Shown here one piece after another: positions 1 through 9,434 of a DNA stretch of 64,000 bases. The translations under genes and the position numbers were made by a program. This stretch comes from Rhodospirillales bacterium URHD0017. Lineage in GTDB: Bacteria; Pseudomonadota; Alphaproteobacteria; Reyranellales; Reyranellaceae. The stretch is taken from assembly GCA_900110395.1 (NCBI GenBank), contig FODP01000004.1, positions 402,951 through 466,950 of the forward strand, written 5' to 3'. How positions within the stretch are numbered: the stretch's first letter is position 1; every line of letters begins with the position of its first letter. The notes beneath the pieces are model-generated. The model was not told the DNA's origin. It ran no database searches and was given only the letters and a program-made list of their open reading frames with translations.

Positions 1-170
1 GGCACGCCGGCCGGGGTGCGCACCGTATCCCCGAAAGCACCGAGCCGGCGCGCGTCGTTGCGCAATTCGGCCAAGGCGATCTCGCAGGCCTGCCGCGAGC
101 CGAAAGCGACTTGGTAGCTCGTGGTCGAATTCCCGCCCAGGAACCACGTCACCAACAACAAGTATTCCAT
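1..170 (-). CDS. Small hypothetical protein, 5' part only (runs off the window)
   Basis: An open frame on the minus strand starts at the ATG at 170-168 and runs without a stop to base 1, giving about 56 residues. It begins MEYLLLVTWFLGG and continues with a Cys/Ala/Leu-rich segment (SRQACEIALAEL). A purine-rich GGGGGGAACGA stretch directly precedes the ATG and is a credible ribosome binding site. The N-terminus is hydrophobic for about 12 residues, so it could be a weak signal or anchor. I do not recognise the family. It is divergent from the binding-protein gene at 269, so the roughly 100 bases between them should hold both promoters. Confidence 0.55.
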   Translation of the reverse strand, partial: MEYLLLVTWFLGGNSTTSYQVAFGSRQACEIALAELRNDARRLGAFGDTVRTPAGV

Positions 171-268
171 TCGTTCCCCCCGCCGATGGCCCGATTCCCT
201 TTACGGCAATTAACCACGCCGCCTGGGCTTGTGCTAGGATCGGGCAAAAGAACTACGTTTGGGAGGAA

Positions 269-1483
269 ATGATGCGATACGTGCAGGCCGCCGCGGCGGC
301 AGCGATTGCGTGCGTCCTGTTCAGCGTTTCCGCCGTCGCCCAGAACGGCGCCGTGAAGATCGGCGTGCTCGACGACATGTCCGGCCCCTATGCCGAGAAC
401 ACCGGGCCGGGCGACGTCGCCGCGGTGCGCTTCGCCATCGCCGATTTCGGCGGCTCCGTGCTCGGCAAGCCGATCGAGCTGGTGACCGCCGACTTCCAGA
501 GCAAGGTCGATGTCGGCGTCGGCATCGCCAAGCGCTGGTACGACGACGAGAACGTCGACATGATCCTCGGCATCCCCAACTCGGCGATCGCGCTCGCCCT
601 GGTGCGCATCGCCCAGGAAAAGAACCGCATCGTCATGCCGACGGCGGCGGCGACGTCGGAGCTCACCGGCAAGGCGTGCACGTCGCATTCCATTCACTGG
701 ATCTACGACACCTACGGCCAGACCAAGACCATCGTGAACGCCATCAGCAAGATGGGCGGCGACAATTCGTGGTTCTTCGTCACGGTCGACTACGCCTTCG
801 GCCTCGCGGTCGAGAACGACGCCACCAGCTTCATCAAGGCGGCGGGCGGCAAGGTGGTGGGCTCGGTACGCCATCCGCTCAACACCGCGGACTTCTCCTC
901 GTACCTCCTGCAGGCGCAGGCCTCCAAGGCCCAGGGCCTGATGTTCGCCAACGGCGGCAATGACATCATCACCGGCGTCAAGCAGGCGGCCGAGTTCGGC
1001 CTCGCCAACCAGGGCATGAAGATCAGCGCCCCGCTGGCGCAATTCCCCGACGTGAAGGGCGTCGGCCTGAAGGTGGCGCAGGGACTTCTGATCTCGAGCC
1101 CGTTCTACTGGGACATGACGCCGGAGGCGCGCGCCTTCACCGACCGCTTCACCAAGGTGATCGGCCGGCCGCCCTCCTTCATCCAGGCCGGCACCTACGG
1201 CGCGGTGCTGCACTACCTCAAGGCCGTGCAAGCCGCCGGCACCGACGAGGCCAAGGCCGTGATGGCCAAGATGAAGGAGCTGCCGATCAACGACTTCATG
1301 ACCAAGAACGGCAAGGTCCGCGAGGACGGCCGCGTAATCCGCGACATGTACCTCATGCAGGCCAAGACGCCCGAGGAATCGAAGAGCGAATGGGACCTGG
1401 TGAAGATGGTCGCGACGGTGCCGGGCAACGAGGCGTTCCGGCCGCTGAGCGAAGGCGGATGTCCGCTGGTGACGAAGAACTAG
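269..1483 (+). CDS. Branched-chain amino acid (LIV) type ABC transporter substrate-binding protein
   Basis: This is a periplasmic solute-binding protein of the Leu/Ile/Val (type I periplasmic fold) family, 404 residues. The first 25 residues are a signal peptide (short basic start, Ala-rich core, cleavage near SAVAQ). The mature protein opens with the typical VKIGVLDDMSGPYAENTG strand-loop, followed by the GVLG/ILGIPNSAIALAL ligand-loop region. GGGAGGA lies just before tandem ATG codons at 269 and 272; either could start, and I use the first. No permease or ATPase gene is adjacent, so it is a solitary receptor. In this family such orphans often bind aromatic acids, amides or short acids rather than amino acids, so the substrate is unknown. 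A stem-loop repeat follows 39 bases after the stop. Confidence 0.9.
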   Translation: MMRYVQAAAAAAIACVLFSVSAVAQNGAVKIGVLDDMSGPYAENTGPGDVAAVRFAIADFGGSVLGKPIELVTADFQSKVDVGVGIAKRWYDDENVDMILGIPNSAIALALVRIAQEKNRIVMPTAAATSELTGKACTSHSIHWIYDTYGQTKTIVNAISKMGGDNSWFFVTVDYAFGLAVENDATSFIKAAGGKVVGSVRHPLNTADFSSYLLQAQASKAQGLMFANGGNDIITGVKQAAEFGLANQGMKISAPLAQFPDVKGVGLKVAQGLLISSPFYWDMTPEARAFTDRFTKVIGRPPSFIQAGTYGAVLHYLKAVQAAGTDEAKAVMAKMKELPINDFMTKNGKVREDGRVIRDMYLMQAKTPEESKSEWDLVKMVATVPGNEAFRPLSEGGCPLVTKN

Positions 1484-1521
1484 CGCCAACTATCGCCGAA
1501 GAGTGACGCGCGACTGACACG

Positions 1522-1575
1522 CCGAGCGTGGCGAGGTGCCTTTGAGGCCGCGTAAAGGCCCCTCGCTGCGCTTGG
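1522..1575. repeat. REP-like imperfect hairpin ending in GGGATGAC, probable terminator
   Basis: Bases 1531-1543 (GCGAGGTGCCTTT) pair with 1554-1566 (AAAGGCCCCTCGC) with one mismatch. The flanks CCGAGCGTG and TGCGCTTGG extend the stem imperfectly. The element is followed by GATGAC, the same outer end seen in the hairpins at 53943-54063 and 55279-55373. It sits just downstream of a binding-protein stop codon and could terminate or stabilise that transcript. Confidence 0.5.
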
Positions 1576-2146
1576 GATGACAAAGTAGGCGCGCACCAGC
1601 CATTGGGCACGGACAAGAATAAAGACGAGTTTCGCTGGATTAAGACAGGCGGCAAGCGACGCGCTAGATGGCTGATTTTCCAATGCTTTTGAATTTAAAC
1701 AGTTTCGCTGGCGGTTTTGCGTTGGGATGCCCGCCAGCGGCAAGATCAATGGGGCGCGCGGCGTCACACTCGCGCTGCCTGCCATGTGCGCACCAAGGTG
1801 TCAGATGAACGATACATAGAACGGACGACGCCCTGCAGCGCCGGCAGCACAAATAATAACTGAAGTGCTTTATCCCGTCAACAACTGCGGTGCAGTCGGA
1901 CAAATCTCTTGCTGAGTTTTTTCGCACCGTAGAGGACCCGGAGAGAGCGAAGACCGTGGCAATGACCAGTTTTCGTTTTCGCGACTTTGGCGCTCCGTAG
2001 AGGCCCACATCTAGCGACGTCAGCCGGCGGTCACGCCATTCATTGCGTCGCTGGCCCCAAGTGCTAGCAATGCTTTCACGACGATACTTCGTCTCCGCGG
2101 GCGTCCAGCAGGTCGTGCACGAGTATCGTACGCCAGCGTCCAGAAC
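1576..2146. other. Gene-poor gap between binding protein and cyclase-ATPase
   Basis: I see no convincing gene in this 570-base stretch. Its base composition is visibly lower in G+C than its neighbours (for example around 1675-1700 and 1845-1870), and the short open frames lack ribosome binding sites and family resemblance. An 8-base inverted repeat (ACGATACT at 2081-2088, AGTATCGT at 2122-2129) lies near the 3' end of the minus-strand cyclase gene and might help terminate it. Confidence 0.5.
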
Positions 2147-5100
2147 CTACGCCTGCCGCAAGTCGTCCAGCAACGCCCTGGCCTTCTGCAGGTCGGGCGT
2201 ATCGAAGCCCTGAGTGAACCAGCCGAATATCGGCGCGAACAGATCGTACGCCTCCTGTCGCCGTCCCTGACGTTGCCAATGTTGCGCCAAGACCATAGCG
2301 GCCCGCAGCTCCAGGGATTTCGCCTTCTGGTGGCGAGCGATCTCCATGGAGCGACGAAGACAAGCCTCCGCCTCCAACGGCGCCTCCCGCCCGAGCAGCA
2401 GTTCGCCGCGTATCCGATGGAGCTCGGCCTCGAGGAAACATTCCTGGAACGTGCGGGCATGCTCCTCGGCGACCTCGAGCCAGTCGAGGCCCGCCGCAAT
2501 GCGCGCCGTTTTCGCGCACGCCTCGGCCAACCGGACAGTGGCGTGAACCGTCGCGAGCTGGGAGCCTAGCGCCTGCCAGGCGGCCCATCCTTGCTCCATC
2601 TCGGCGCTGCCGGCATCGGCTTCGCCGAGCGCCACACGCGCCCAGCCCCTGCACATCTGGGCGTACGCGGTCCATTGGGGGAAACCGTGCCTGGTGCTGA
2701 GAGTCCACGATGCATCGGCGCGCTCCAATGCCTGCAGGACTTCGCCACGATGAACGTGCAGCGCCGATGCGAGCCCTAGCGTCATGGCAGAGATGAAGGG
2801 CTGGGCCAGCGCCTGGGCATCGGCCAACGCCCGGCCGATCCACGTATCCGACTCCTCGGGATAGCCGAGGAACCACAAGAGCCACGATCCGTAGGCACGG
2901 CAGAGCACGCTCGAATCCTCGCCATAGACGAGGAACTCCGCGCGCGCCTTGCCGAAGGGCCAGAGATCGACGGCCTCGCGAAAGCGTTGCCAGGCCAATG
3001 CGAATTCGCCGCGAAAGAACAGGCTGCAGCCGTGCGCCCGGCAGGCGAGCGCCCGACGCGTGTCGTCATCTTGGGCATTCGCGAGCGCCAGCAGCTCGGC
3101 GCCGAGATTCTGCGATAGCGCCAGCGGCTTTCGCATGAACGCGCTGTTCCACTGGCCGCGCAGGACGGTAAAGCGGTGCGGTGTATCGGTCACGTCATCA
3201 CACAAGCCGCGCGCACGCTCGTAGATACGCTCGACGTCGGCCGACATGTAGCCACGCGCCGCGAACGTCGGCACACCGAGGGCAACGAGCAGCTCCAGCT
3301 CCTGCCGATCCCGTTCAGTCCCCGCCGGCTTGGTGCCCAGGAGCTCCAGCGCCCTGGTGCAATGCGTGATCGCCTCCTCATTCGCGGAACGCCTGGCCGC
3401 GCTCCGTCCTGCCTTCAGACCAAAGGCGACGGCGTCATCGACGAGCCCGGCCTGCCCATAATGATAGGCGAGGAGCTCGGGCTGGGTCTCGGCGATCTGG
3501 GGCGTCAGCTGGGTGATCGCCCGGGCGATACGACCGTGGAGCTGGCGACGCGTCGAACGCAGCAGGCTTTCGTAGGCGGCATCCTGCACGAGCGCATGCT
3601 TGAAAACATAGGTCGTCTTGGGCGGAGCGCCCCGGGCAAGGATCAGCCCCGCCCTGGCGAGCTGGGCTAGCCCGTCGCCGAGCGCCGCGCCGTGCATTGG
3701 GGCCACGGCATCCAATAGCTCGAAGGAGAATTCCCTGCCGATGACCGCCGAAAGCTGGGCGATCTCCCTCGCGAGACCGAGGTGATCGAGCCGGGCCAGC
3801 AGGCTGTCGTGCAGGGTTTCTGGAATCGCCAGGGGCGCCTGCGGGCCGCGCAGGACGTAGCGATTAGCCGCTTCCTCGACCAGGCCCGATCCGAGGACTG
3901 CCTTGGTGAGCTCCTCCACGAACAGCGGCACCCCGTCGGTCTTTGCGACGATCTCGTCCCGAACGTTGGCCGGCAGCGCCTTGCCGCCGGTCAAACTGTC
4001 GATCATGGCCACGACATCGCCTTGCTCCAGCCGATCCAGGGTGAGCGCGGTCAAATGGGATGGCGTCGCGTCGGGAAAGAGATCGAACCCGGGACGCAAC
4101 GTGACGATCAGCAAAACCGGCCAGCGCTGCAGCTGGTCGATGGTGCGCGCGAACAGTTCGTGCGTCGTTGGATCGATCCAGTGCGCATCTTCCAGGACGA
4201 ACAGCACGGGACGCTGCTTGGCAAGCCCGACCAGGTGGTCGATGAGCGCCGACAGGGTGCGCTGCTTCTGATCGCTGGACGTAAGCTCGAGTGCCGGGTA
4301 GCGACCGTCAAAGGGCAGCGACAGGAGCGTCGCTAACAACGGGGCTGCAAGATCGAGGTCCGAAGACGACTGCCTGAGGAGCCGTTCCAGCTTGTCGAGC
4401 TTGATATCGGCAGTGTCGTCGTGGGCAAACCCGGCCGCGCGCTCGACCTGGGCGATCACGGGATAGAGCGGGCTGTTCGCATGATGGGGTGAGCATTGGC
4501 ACTGGATGCGCGTATGGGGCGCGTCGCCGATCTTCTGGCGCAGCGCTTCGACGACCCGCGACTTGCCGATCCCGGCCTCGCCGGACAGGAGGACGGTCCG
4601 GCCTCCGTCACTCAGCGTCCTGGCCCAGCAGTCCATCAACAGGTCGACCTCACGGTCGCGGCCGAACAACCGGGTCGCACGCCGGGCCTGCCTCGCCTCG
4701 AAGCGACTTTCAGAGGCATGCTCCCCAAGCACCCGCCAGCATGGAACCGGACTGGCCATTCCCTTCAGGAACTGCCGACCGAGATCCTCTAGATCGAAAC
4801 GCCCGCCCAGCAGCCGCCTCGTGCTCTCGGCGATCACGACCGCGTTCATTTCGGCGATGCCCTGCAGGCGAGCGGCCAGGTTCGGCGTCTCGCCGATCAC
4901 GACCTGCTCGCCTTCCCCCACCGTCTCGCCCACCACGACAAGCCCCGTGGCGATACCGACCCGGACGTCGAGGCGCACGGAGCCTTGCAGCGTCAGCCCG
5001 GCGACCTCTTCGACCACCGTGAGCCCCGCTCTGACGGCACGTTCGGCGTCGTCCTCATGGGCACGCGGATAGCCGAAATGGGCCAGCACCCCGTCGCCCA

Positions 5101-5431
5101 TGAACTTCGCGGCAGATCCGTCGAACCGCGCGATCGCCCGGATGCACGCATCCTGAAACGCACGGATGACCTCCCTGAGATCCTCGGGGTCAAGACGCTC
5201 GGCGAACGCCGACGACCCGGCCATGTCACTGAACATGACGGTCAAGTGGCGGCGTTCCGCGCTCCGCAGGGACGGCCTGAGGTTCGTCGACCCTTCCCAC
5301 GGAAGGACATCCGCCTGACCCTCGCTCACGAGAGCCGCACCGCATTGGCCGCAGAATCTGGCGCCGGGCTCGGTCGCTGCGCCACAGGCAGCGCATGTCA
5401 GCGACGGCGGACGGCCGGGCATCCTGGCCAT
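2147..5431 (-). CDS. Zinc-ribbon / class III adenylate-guanylate cyclase / ATPase / TPR-like protein (copy 1)
   Basis: A large multidomain protein of 1,094 residues. Domain order: a rubredoxin-like zinc ribbon (Cys13, Cys16, Cys27, Cys30); a class III nucleotide cyclase catalytic domain at about 60-235, with metal-binding aspartates in FSDMAGSS (Asp69) and MGDGVLAHFG (Asp113); an AAA/STAND-like ATPase with Walker A GEAGIGKS at 284-291 and a hydrophobic-plus-acidic Walker B-like strand (VLFVLEDAHW); then a long helical tail resembling tetratricopeptide repeats. The cyclase domain should form cAMP or cGMP and the ATPase/helical part probably senses a signal or partner. I start at the ATG at 5431 because GGAGGGA stands five bases before it and the zinc ribbon follows at once. 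A longer frame to 5527 lacks such support. The gene lies 156 bases downstream of a paralogue of the same order. Confidence 0.9.
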   Translation of the reverse strand: MARMPGRPPSLTCAACGAATEPGARFCGQCGAALVSEGQADVLPWEGSTNLRPSLRSAERRHLTVMFSDMAGSSAFAERLDPEDLREVIRAFQDACIRAIARFDGSAAKFMGDGVLAHFGYPRAHEDDAERAVRAGLTVVEEVAGLTLQGSVRLDVRVGIATGLVVVGETVGEGEQVVIGETPNLAARLQGIAEMNAVVIAESTRRLLGGRFDLEDLGRQFLKGMASPVPCWRVLGEHASESRFEARQARRATRLFGRDREVDLLMDCWARTLSDGGRTVLLSGEAGIGKSRVVEALRQKIGDAPHTRIQCQCSPHHANSPLYPVIAQVERAAGFAHDDTADIKLDKLERLLRQSSSDLDLAAPLLATLLSLPFDGRYPALELTSSDQKQRTLSALIDHLVGLAKQRPVLFVLEDAHWIDPTTHELFARTIDQLQRWPVLLIVTLRPGFDLFPDATPSHLTALTLDRLEQGDVVAMIDSLTGGKALPANVRDEIVAKTDGVPLFVEELTKAVLGSGLVEEAANRYVLRGPQAPLAIPETLHDSLLARLDHLGLAREIAQLSAVIGREFSFELLDAVAPMHGAALGDGLAQLARAGLILARGAPPKTTYVFKHALVQDAAYESLLRSTRRQLHGRIARAITQLTPQIAETQPELLAYHYGQAGLVDDAVAFGLKAGRSAARRSANEEAITHCTRALELLGTKPAGTERDRQELELLVALGVPTFAARGYMSADVERIYERARGLCDDVTDTPHRFTVLRGQWNSAFMRKPLALSQNLGAELLALANAQDDDTRRALACRAHGCSLFFRGEFALAWQRFREAVDLWPFGKARAEFLVYGEDSSVLCRAYGSWLLWFLGYPEESDTWIGRALADAQALAQPFISAMTLGLASALHVHRGEVLQALERADASWTLSTRHGFPQWTAYAQMCRGWARVALGEADAGSAEMEQGWAAWQALGSQLATVHATVRLAEACAKTARIAAGLDWLEVAEEHARTFQECFLEAELHRIRGELLLGREAPLEAEACLRRSMEIARHQKAKSLELRAAMVLAQHWQRQGRRQEAYDLFAPIFGWFTQGFDTPDLQKARALLDDLRQA

Positions 5432-5587
5432 GTTGTCCCTCCCCGCATACCCCGAAGGATCAATCTGGCGCTGTCGACATGGCCGGGCCGAGCAGAAAGT
5501 GCCCAGACTTTCAAGCGGTCTTGCCACGATTGGCGAATCTACGACAAGACCGGCGGCCAGTATGTGCCCTTGCCCACACTCATCGAC

Positions 5588-8500
5588 TCAACTCAGACCA
5601 ACCAAAAGCGTCTTCGCCTCTTGCAAATCTGCCGTCGCAAGGCCCGCGCTGAACGAGCCATAGACCGGCAAGAGCAGCTCCCGAGCCACGACGCGCCGCC
5701 CCTGCTCACGCCACAGGCGGGCGAGGCTCACAACGGCGCGCAGCTCGAGCAATCCCGACCCCTGTTCGCTGGCGATTCGTCTTGCGGTGAGCAAGTCCTT
5801 CTCGACGAGCCCATCGTCGAAAGAGGTGCCACACCGGGCGAGAGTGCCGCGTAACCGGTACAGCTCGGCCTCATACCAGCGCTCACCCGTCGCCTCGACG
5901 GCCTCCAGCCCTTCCTGCACCATCGCCATGGCTTCATCCGGGCTCCGGCATGCGAAGTCGGCAAAATTTGCCAGCCAGAACGGCAGTCCCCACTTCGATC
6001 CAGTTCGCCGGTACAAAGCCAACCCGTCGCGCATCGCCTGTTCGCCGTCGGCATGGCCGAGGTTCAATCTGGAGATTCCCCGGAAGATTCGACCCCAGGC
6101 CAACAGGAACGGGAAGTCGAGCTCGGTGGCGAGAGCGCAGACGTTGTCGGCACGATGCTGCAGCTCCTCGAATTCTCTAAGCAGGCAGCTCACCAGCGTC
6201 GCATGCGCCAGGCCAAAAACGCGACTGTGCAACGACGTAGAGGCGTTGGACTCCCTGACCGACCGATCGCGCATCTGCACGGCCTGATCGAGATGTCCCT
6301 GGAAGGCCAGGACGGAGGAGAGCCACGCGGGAATTGTCACGCCTGCATCGCCGCGATGAAACATCTGGTGCTTTTGCGACTGCTCGAGCAGGCCGGCGGC
6401 CGTCTCCAGTTGAGTCCTAGCGGCCGGGAACTTTCCAAGCTCGTACAGGCTGAGGCCGAGCGTCCTGTGACCAAGGAGGCGCGCCTCATCGCTCCCCGAT
6501 TTCTCGGCAAAGGACAGGATCTCGTTGGCGACCTGAAGACATTGCGCGGTCTCGGCGCGAATGAAATGGTACAGATACTGACCGTAGCCGACGCGCACCA
6601 ACGTCGCCGTGTCACCGAGATCCTCGCAGAGGTACCTCGCCCGAGCGTAGGCCTCTCCTGTCTCCGGCGCTGCATAACCCTTAGTGATCATCAAGGCTCG
6701 ACCGAGTTCGGTCTGCAGATCGAGCTCCTGTCTTTCGCGTTCCAGGTTCTCCGGCAGCTCCGATATGAGGACCAGCGCCTTCGTCAGCTGCGATGCCGCT
6801 TCGACCATGGCGGATCGATCGAGGGCCCGGCGTCCCGCCCGCGTAAGATAGGATATGGCCTGGTTGGCCAATCCGGCCTGCGTGTAGTGATGCGCCAGGA
6901 TTTCCGGCTCTCCCTCGACCAGCTCGGGAAATTGTTGTTCGATCGAGCGGGCGATCCGCGCATGCAGCTCCTGGCGCTGGCCGCGCAACAGGGTGCTGTA
7001 GGCAGCATCCTGGACAAGGGCGTGCTTGAAGACGAACGAAGCGTGCGGCGGTACACCACGGCGGAACACCAGACTGGCGTCGACCAGCTGGTCCAGCGCG
7101 CCGCGCAGGCCTTCATCGGTGCGGCACGCAACGGCGGCGAGCAGTTCATACGAAAACTCGCGGCCGAGCGCGGCGCCGATCTGCGCCACTTCCTTCACCG
7201 GCGCCAGCCGGTCGAGGCGCGCCATCAATGAAGCCCGCAGGCTCGACGGGATCGCGAGCGGTGGCAACGGGCCGGCGAGGACGTAAGCGTCCTCCTCTTC
7301 CCGCAGCAAGCCGCCCTCGAGCAAGGTCTTGGTCAGCTCCTCGATGAACAGGGGAATGCCGTCGGCGTGATCGACGATGCGGTTGACGATCTCGGCCGGC
7401 AGGCTCTTGCCGCCGGCGACCGCGCCCACCAGTGCCTTCGTCTCGCGTTCGGCGAGCCGCCTCATCGACAACGAGGATACGTGTGCCTGACCGACCCAGG
7501 GCGCCTGAAACTCGGGGCGAAAGGTGATCAGCGCCAGCACCGGCACCTGCGCCGCACCCTCGACGAGGCGGTCAAGCAGTTCGAGCGACGTCGAGTCTGC
7601 CCATTGCGCGTCCTCGAACGTCAGCAGAACCGGGCACCGGGCGGTGAGTATCCCGAGCTGCCGGGCAAGTGTGGCCAGGGTGAGCTCGCGCCGGCGCTGC
7701 GGATCCGGCGGTGGCGTCGGATAGAAGGCGTCAGTCGGCAAGCCCAGCAGATCGGCGACCAGAGCAATGGAGGTCGCGTCCTTCTCGCCCGACTGCTCCA
7801 TCAGCGCTTCGAGCTTGGCGAACTTCGCTTCGGCGCTGTCGCCGTGAGCGAACCCCGCCGCATATTCGAGCTGGGCGATGAAAGGATGGAGTGTACTGTC
7901 GCGATGGTGTGGCGAGCAGAAATAGCGCACGCGCGTATGCGGCTCGGCTTCGATCCGACTGCGCAGCGTCGCTGCGACGTGCGACTTGCCGATGCCGGGC
8001 TCACCGCAGACGAGCACGACCTGGCCCTCACCCACCTTGGCGCGACCCCAACGCCGCAGCAACAGGTCCATTTCCTCCTCGCGCCCGACGAGCGGCGTGA
8101 GTTCGCTCGATCGCATGGCTTCGAACCGGCTTTCCACGTCGCTCGGCCGCAGAACCCGATAGGCCCGCGCGGGTTCGGCAAAGCCCTTGAGCCCGATCGT
8201 ACCGAGATCGCTGCATTCGAACAGGCCGCCGAGAAGGCGCCGCGTCGCCGGCCCGATCACTACCGTATTCGGCTCGGCGATGGCCTGCAGTCGCGCGGCG
8301 AGGTGCGGCGTCTCGCCAACGACTTCCTGCTCCTGCGCCGGGCCGGACCCGACAAGGTCGCCAACGACGACAATTCCCGTCGCGATGCCTACCCGCACCG
8401 AGAGCTTCCTGTTCGCTCCCTCGATCGCGCCAACCGCATCGACCAGGGCCAGGCCCGCTCGAACCGCCTGCTCGGCATCCTCCTCATGCGCCTGCGGGTA

Positions 8501-8908
8501 GCCGAAGTAGGTCAGCACCCCATCGCCCATGTACTTCGCCACAAACCCGTCATGGCTGCGGACCATGGAGGCAACGCATGCGTGGAAGTCACTGATTACC
8601 TCCCGCAGATCCTCGGGGTCGAGCAGCGAGGCCAGCGCCGTCGAGTCGGCGAGATCGCAGAACATCACCGTTATCTGTCGGCGCTCGGCTTGCGCCGCGG
8701 CTCCACCGGGCTGTATGCCCGATGGCGATGGGCCCGTGTCGGGCGGCGCTTGCATGTCGAAAAGCGCCGCACCGCAGTTGCCGCAGAACTTCGTGCCCGA
8801 GGGATTCTGTGCGCCGCACGCGGCGCAGGAGGGCAGCAGCGACGCTCCGCAATCGCCGCAAAATTTCTTGCCAGTCGGATTAGAGGTTCCACAACTCGGG
8901 CAATCCAT
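5588..8908 (-). CDS. Double zinc-ribbon / class III adenylate-guanylate cyclase / ATPase / TPR-like protein (copy 2)
   Basis: A 1,106-residue paralogue of the downstream gene. It starts with two consecutive zinc ribbons (CPSC..CGDC and CAAC..CGNC, residues 3-45) rather than one. The class III cyclase domain at about 75-260 has the metal aspartates in VMFCDLADST (Asp85) and KYMGDGVLTYFG (Asp129). The ATPase follows with GEPGIGKS and VLLTFEDAQW, then a long TPR-like C-terminal region. The ATG at 8908 is chosen because GGAGGCG precedes it and the zinc ribbon starts immediately. The two genes probably arose by tandem duplication and may share a promoter in the gap upstream of 8908. The signal sensed is unknown. 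Cyclase activity is inferred from the conserved metal sites only. Confidence 0.9.
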   Translation of the reverse strand: MDCPSCGTSNPTGKKFCGDCGASLLPSCAACGAQNPSGTKFCGNCGAALFDMQAPPDTGPSPSGIQPGGAAAQAERRQITVMFCDLADSTALASLLDPEDLREVISDFHACVASMVRSHDGFVAKYMGDGVLTYFGYPQAHEEDAEQAVRAGLALVDAVGAIEGANRKLSVRVGIATGIVVVGDLVGSGPAQEQEVVGETPHLAARLQAIAEPNTVVIGPATRRLLGGLFECSDLGTIGLKGFAEPARAYRVLRPSDVESRFEAMRSSELTPLVGREEEMDLLLRRWGRAKVGEGQVVLVCGEPGIGKSHVAATLRSRIEAEPHTRVRYFCSPHHRDSTLHPFIAQLEYAAGFAHGDSAEAKFAKLEALMEQSGEKDATSIALVADLLGLPTDAFYPTPPPDPQRRRELTLATLARQLGILTARCPVLLTFEDAQWADSTSLELLDRLVEGAAQVPVLALITFRPEFQAPWVGQAHVSSLSMRRLAERETKALVGAVAGGKSLPAEIVNRIVDHADGIPLFIEELTKTLLEGGLLREEEDAYVLAGPLPPLAIPSSLRASLMARLDRLAPVKEVAQIGAALGREFSYELLAAVACRTDEGLRGALDQLVDASLVFRRGVPPHASFVFKHALVQDAAYSTLLRGQRQELHARIARSIEQQFPELVEGEPEILAHHYTQAGLANQAISYLTRAGRRALDRSAMVEAASQLTKALVLISELPENLERERQELDLQTELGRALMITKGYAAPETGEAYARARYLCEDLGDTATLVRVGYGQYLYHFIRAETAQCLQVANEILSFAEKSGSDEARLLGHRTLGLSLYELGKFPAARTQLETAAGLLEQSQKHQMFHRGDAGVTIPAWLSSVLAFQGHLDQAVQMRDRSVRESNASTSLHSRVFGLAHATLVSCLLREFEELQHRADNVCALATELDFPFLLAWGRIFRGISRLNLGHADGEQAMRDGLALYRRTGSKWGLPFWLANFADFACRSPDEAMAMVQEGLEAVEATGERWYEAELYRLRGTLARCGTSFDDGLVEKDLLTARRIASEQGSGLLELRAVVSLARLWREQGRRVVARELLLPVYGSFSAGLATADLQEAKTLLVGLS

Positions 8909-9434
8909 GGTCGCCTCCGTCCGGACGCCAGCGGCGCAACTCGACGGTCGCGCACCCGCCCGTCGGTCTGGCCTAATGTTCGCTGCCAAGTAATGCCATG
9001 CGCGCACCTTGCGAGGCACAAGGCAGAGCGCATGAAGGTCGCTTCAACCCTGTTCGTTCACGCGCGTGCCACCGCGGTCGAAACCGCCATCTCCGCACGC
9101 CACACCTTCGTACGCACAATCATACGCCGCCCGACAAGGGTTTGAAAGATCAGCATCATCACTGCCCGCTGCAAGAAGTCGGCGATTCAGCCGCGATGGT
9201 TCAACATCTCGCAGTTGGTACGCCCTTGCAGACTTTACTGGGCGCTTGGCGCAATCGACACTCATCAGTCGCCGTTAGATGACACTGCCTTCGCACACCT
9301 TTTGCCGCTGCGCGAAAAGCGAAGCTGATGCGGACGCTGCTGTCTTTGCAATCCAGGCATGGACAAGAGGTGCCCTGCTACTTGTCATCGAAAGCCAAGT
9401 GACTTCGACAAGCTCGATGGCTGAGGCAGACACC
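8909..9434. other. Gap of 526 bases upstream of the cyclase pair
   Basis: No credible gene is visible. Short open frames on both strands lack ribosome binding sites and recognisable motifs. The region should hold the promoter for the two minus-strand cyclase genes. Near the monooxygenase stop codon the hexamers CTGAGG (9421-9426) and CCTCAG (9433-9438) form a small hairpin, and a further CTGAGG at 9451-9456 offers an alternative pairing. Either could be a weak terminator for the monooxygenase transcript. Confidence 0.45.

Noticed and set aside
1484-2146. Possible small genes or an RNA gene in the gap before the cyclase pair
   Set aside because: No tRNA-like cloverleaf, riboswitch core or coding frame with a ribosome binding site could be found by eye.
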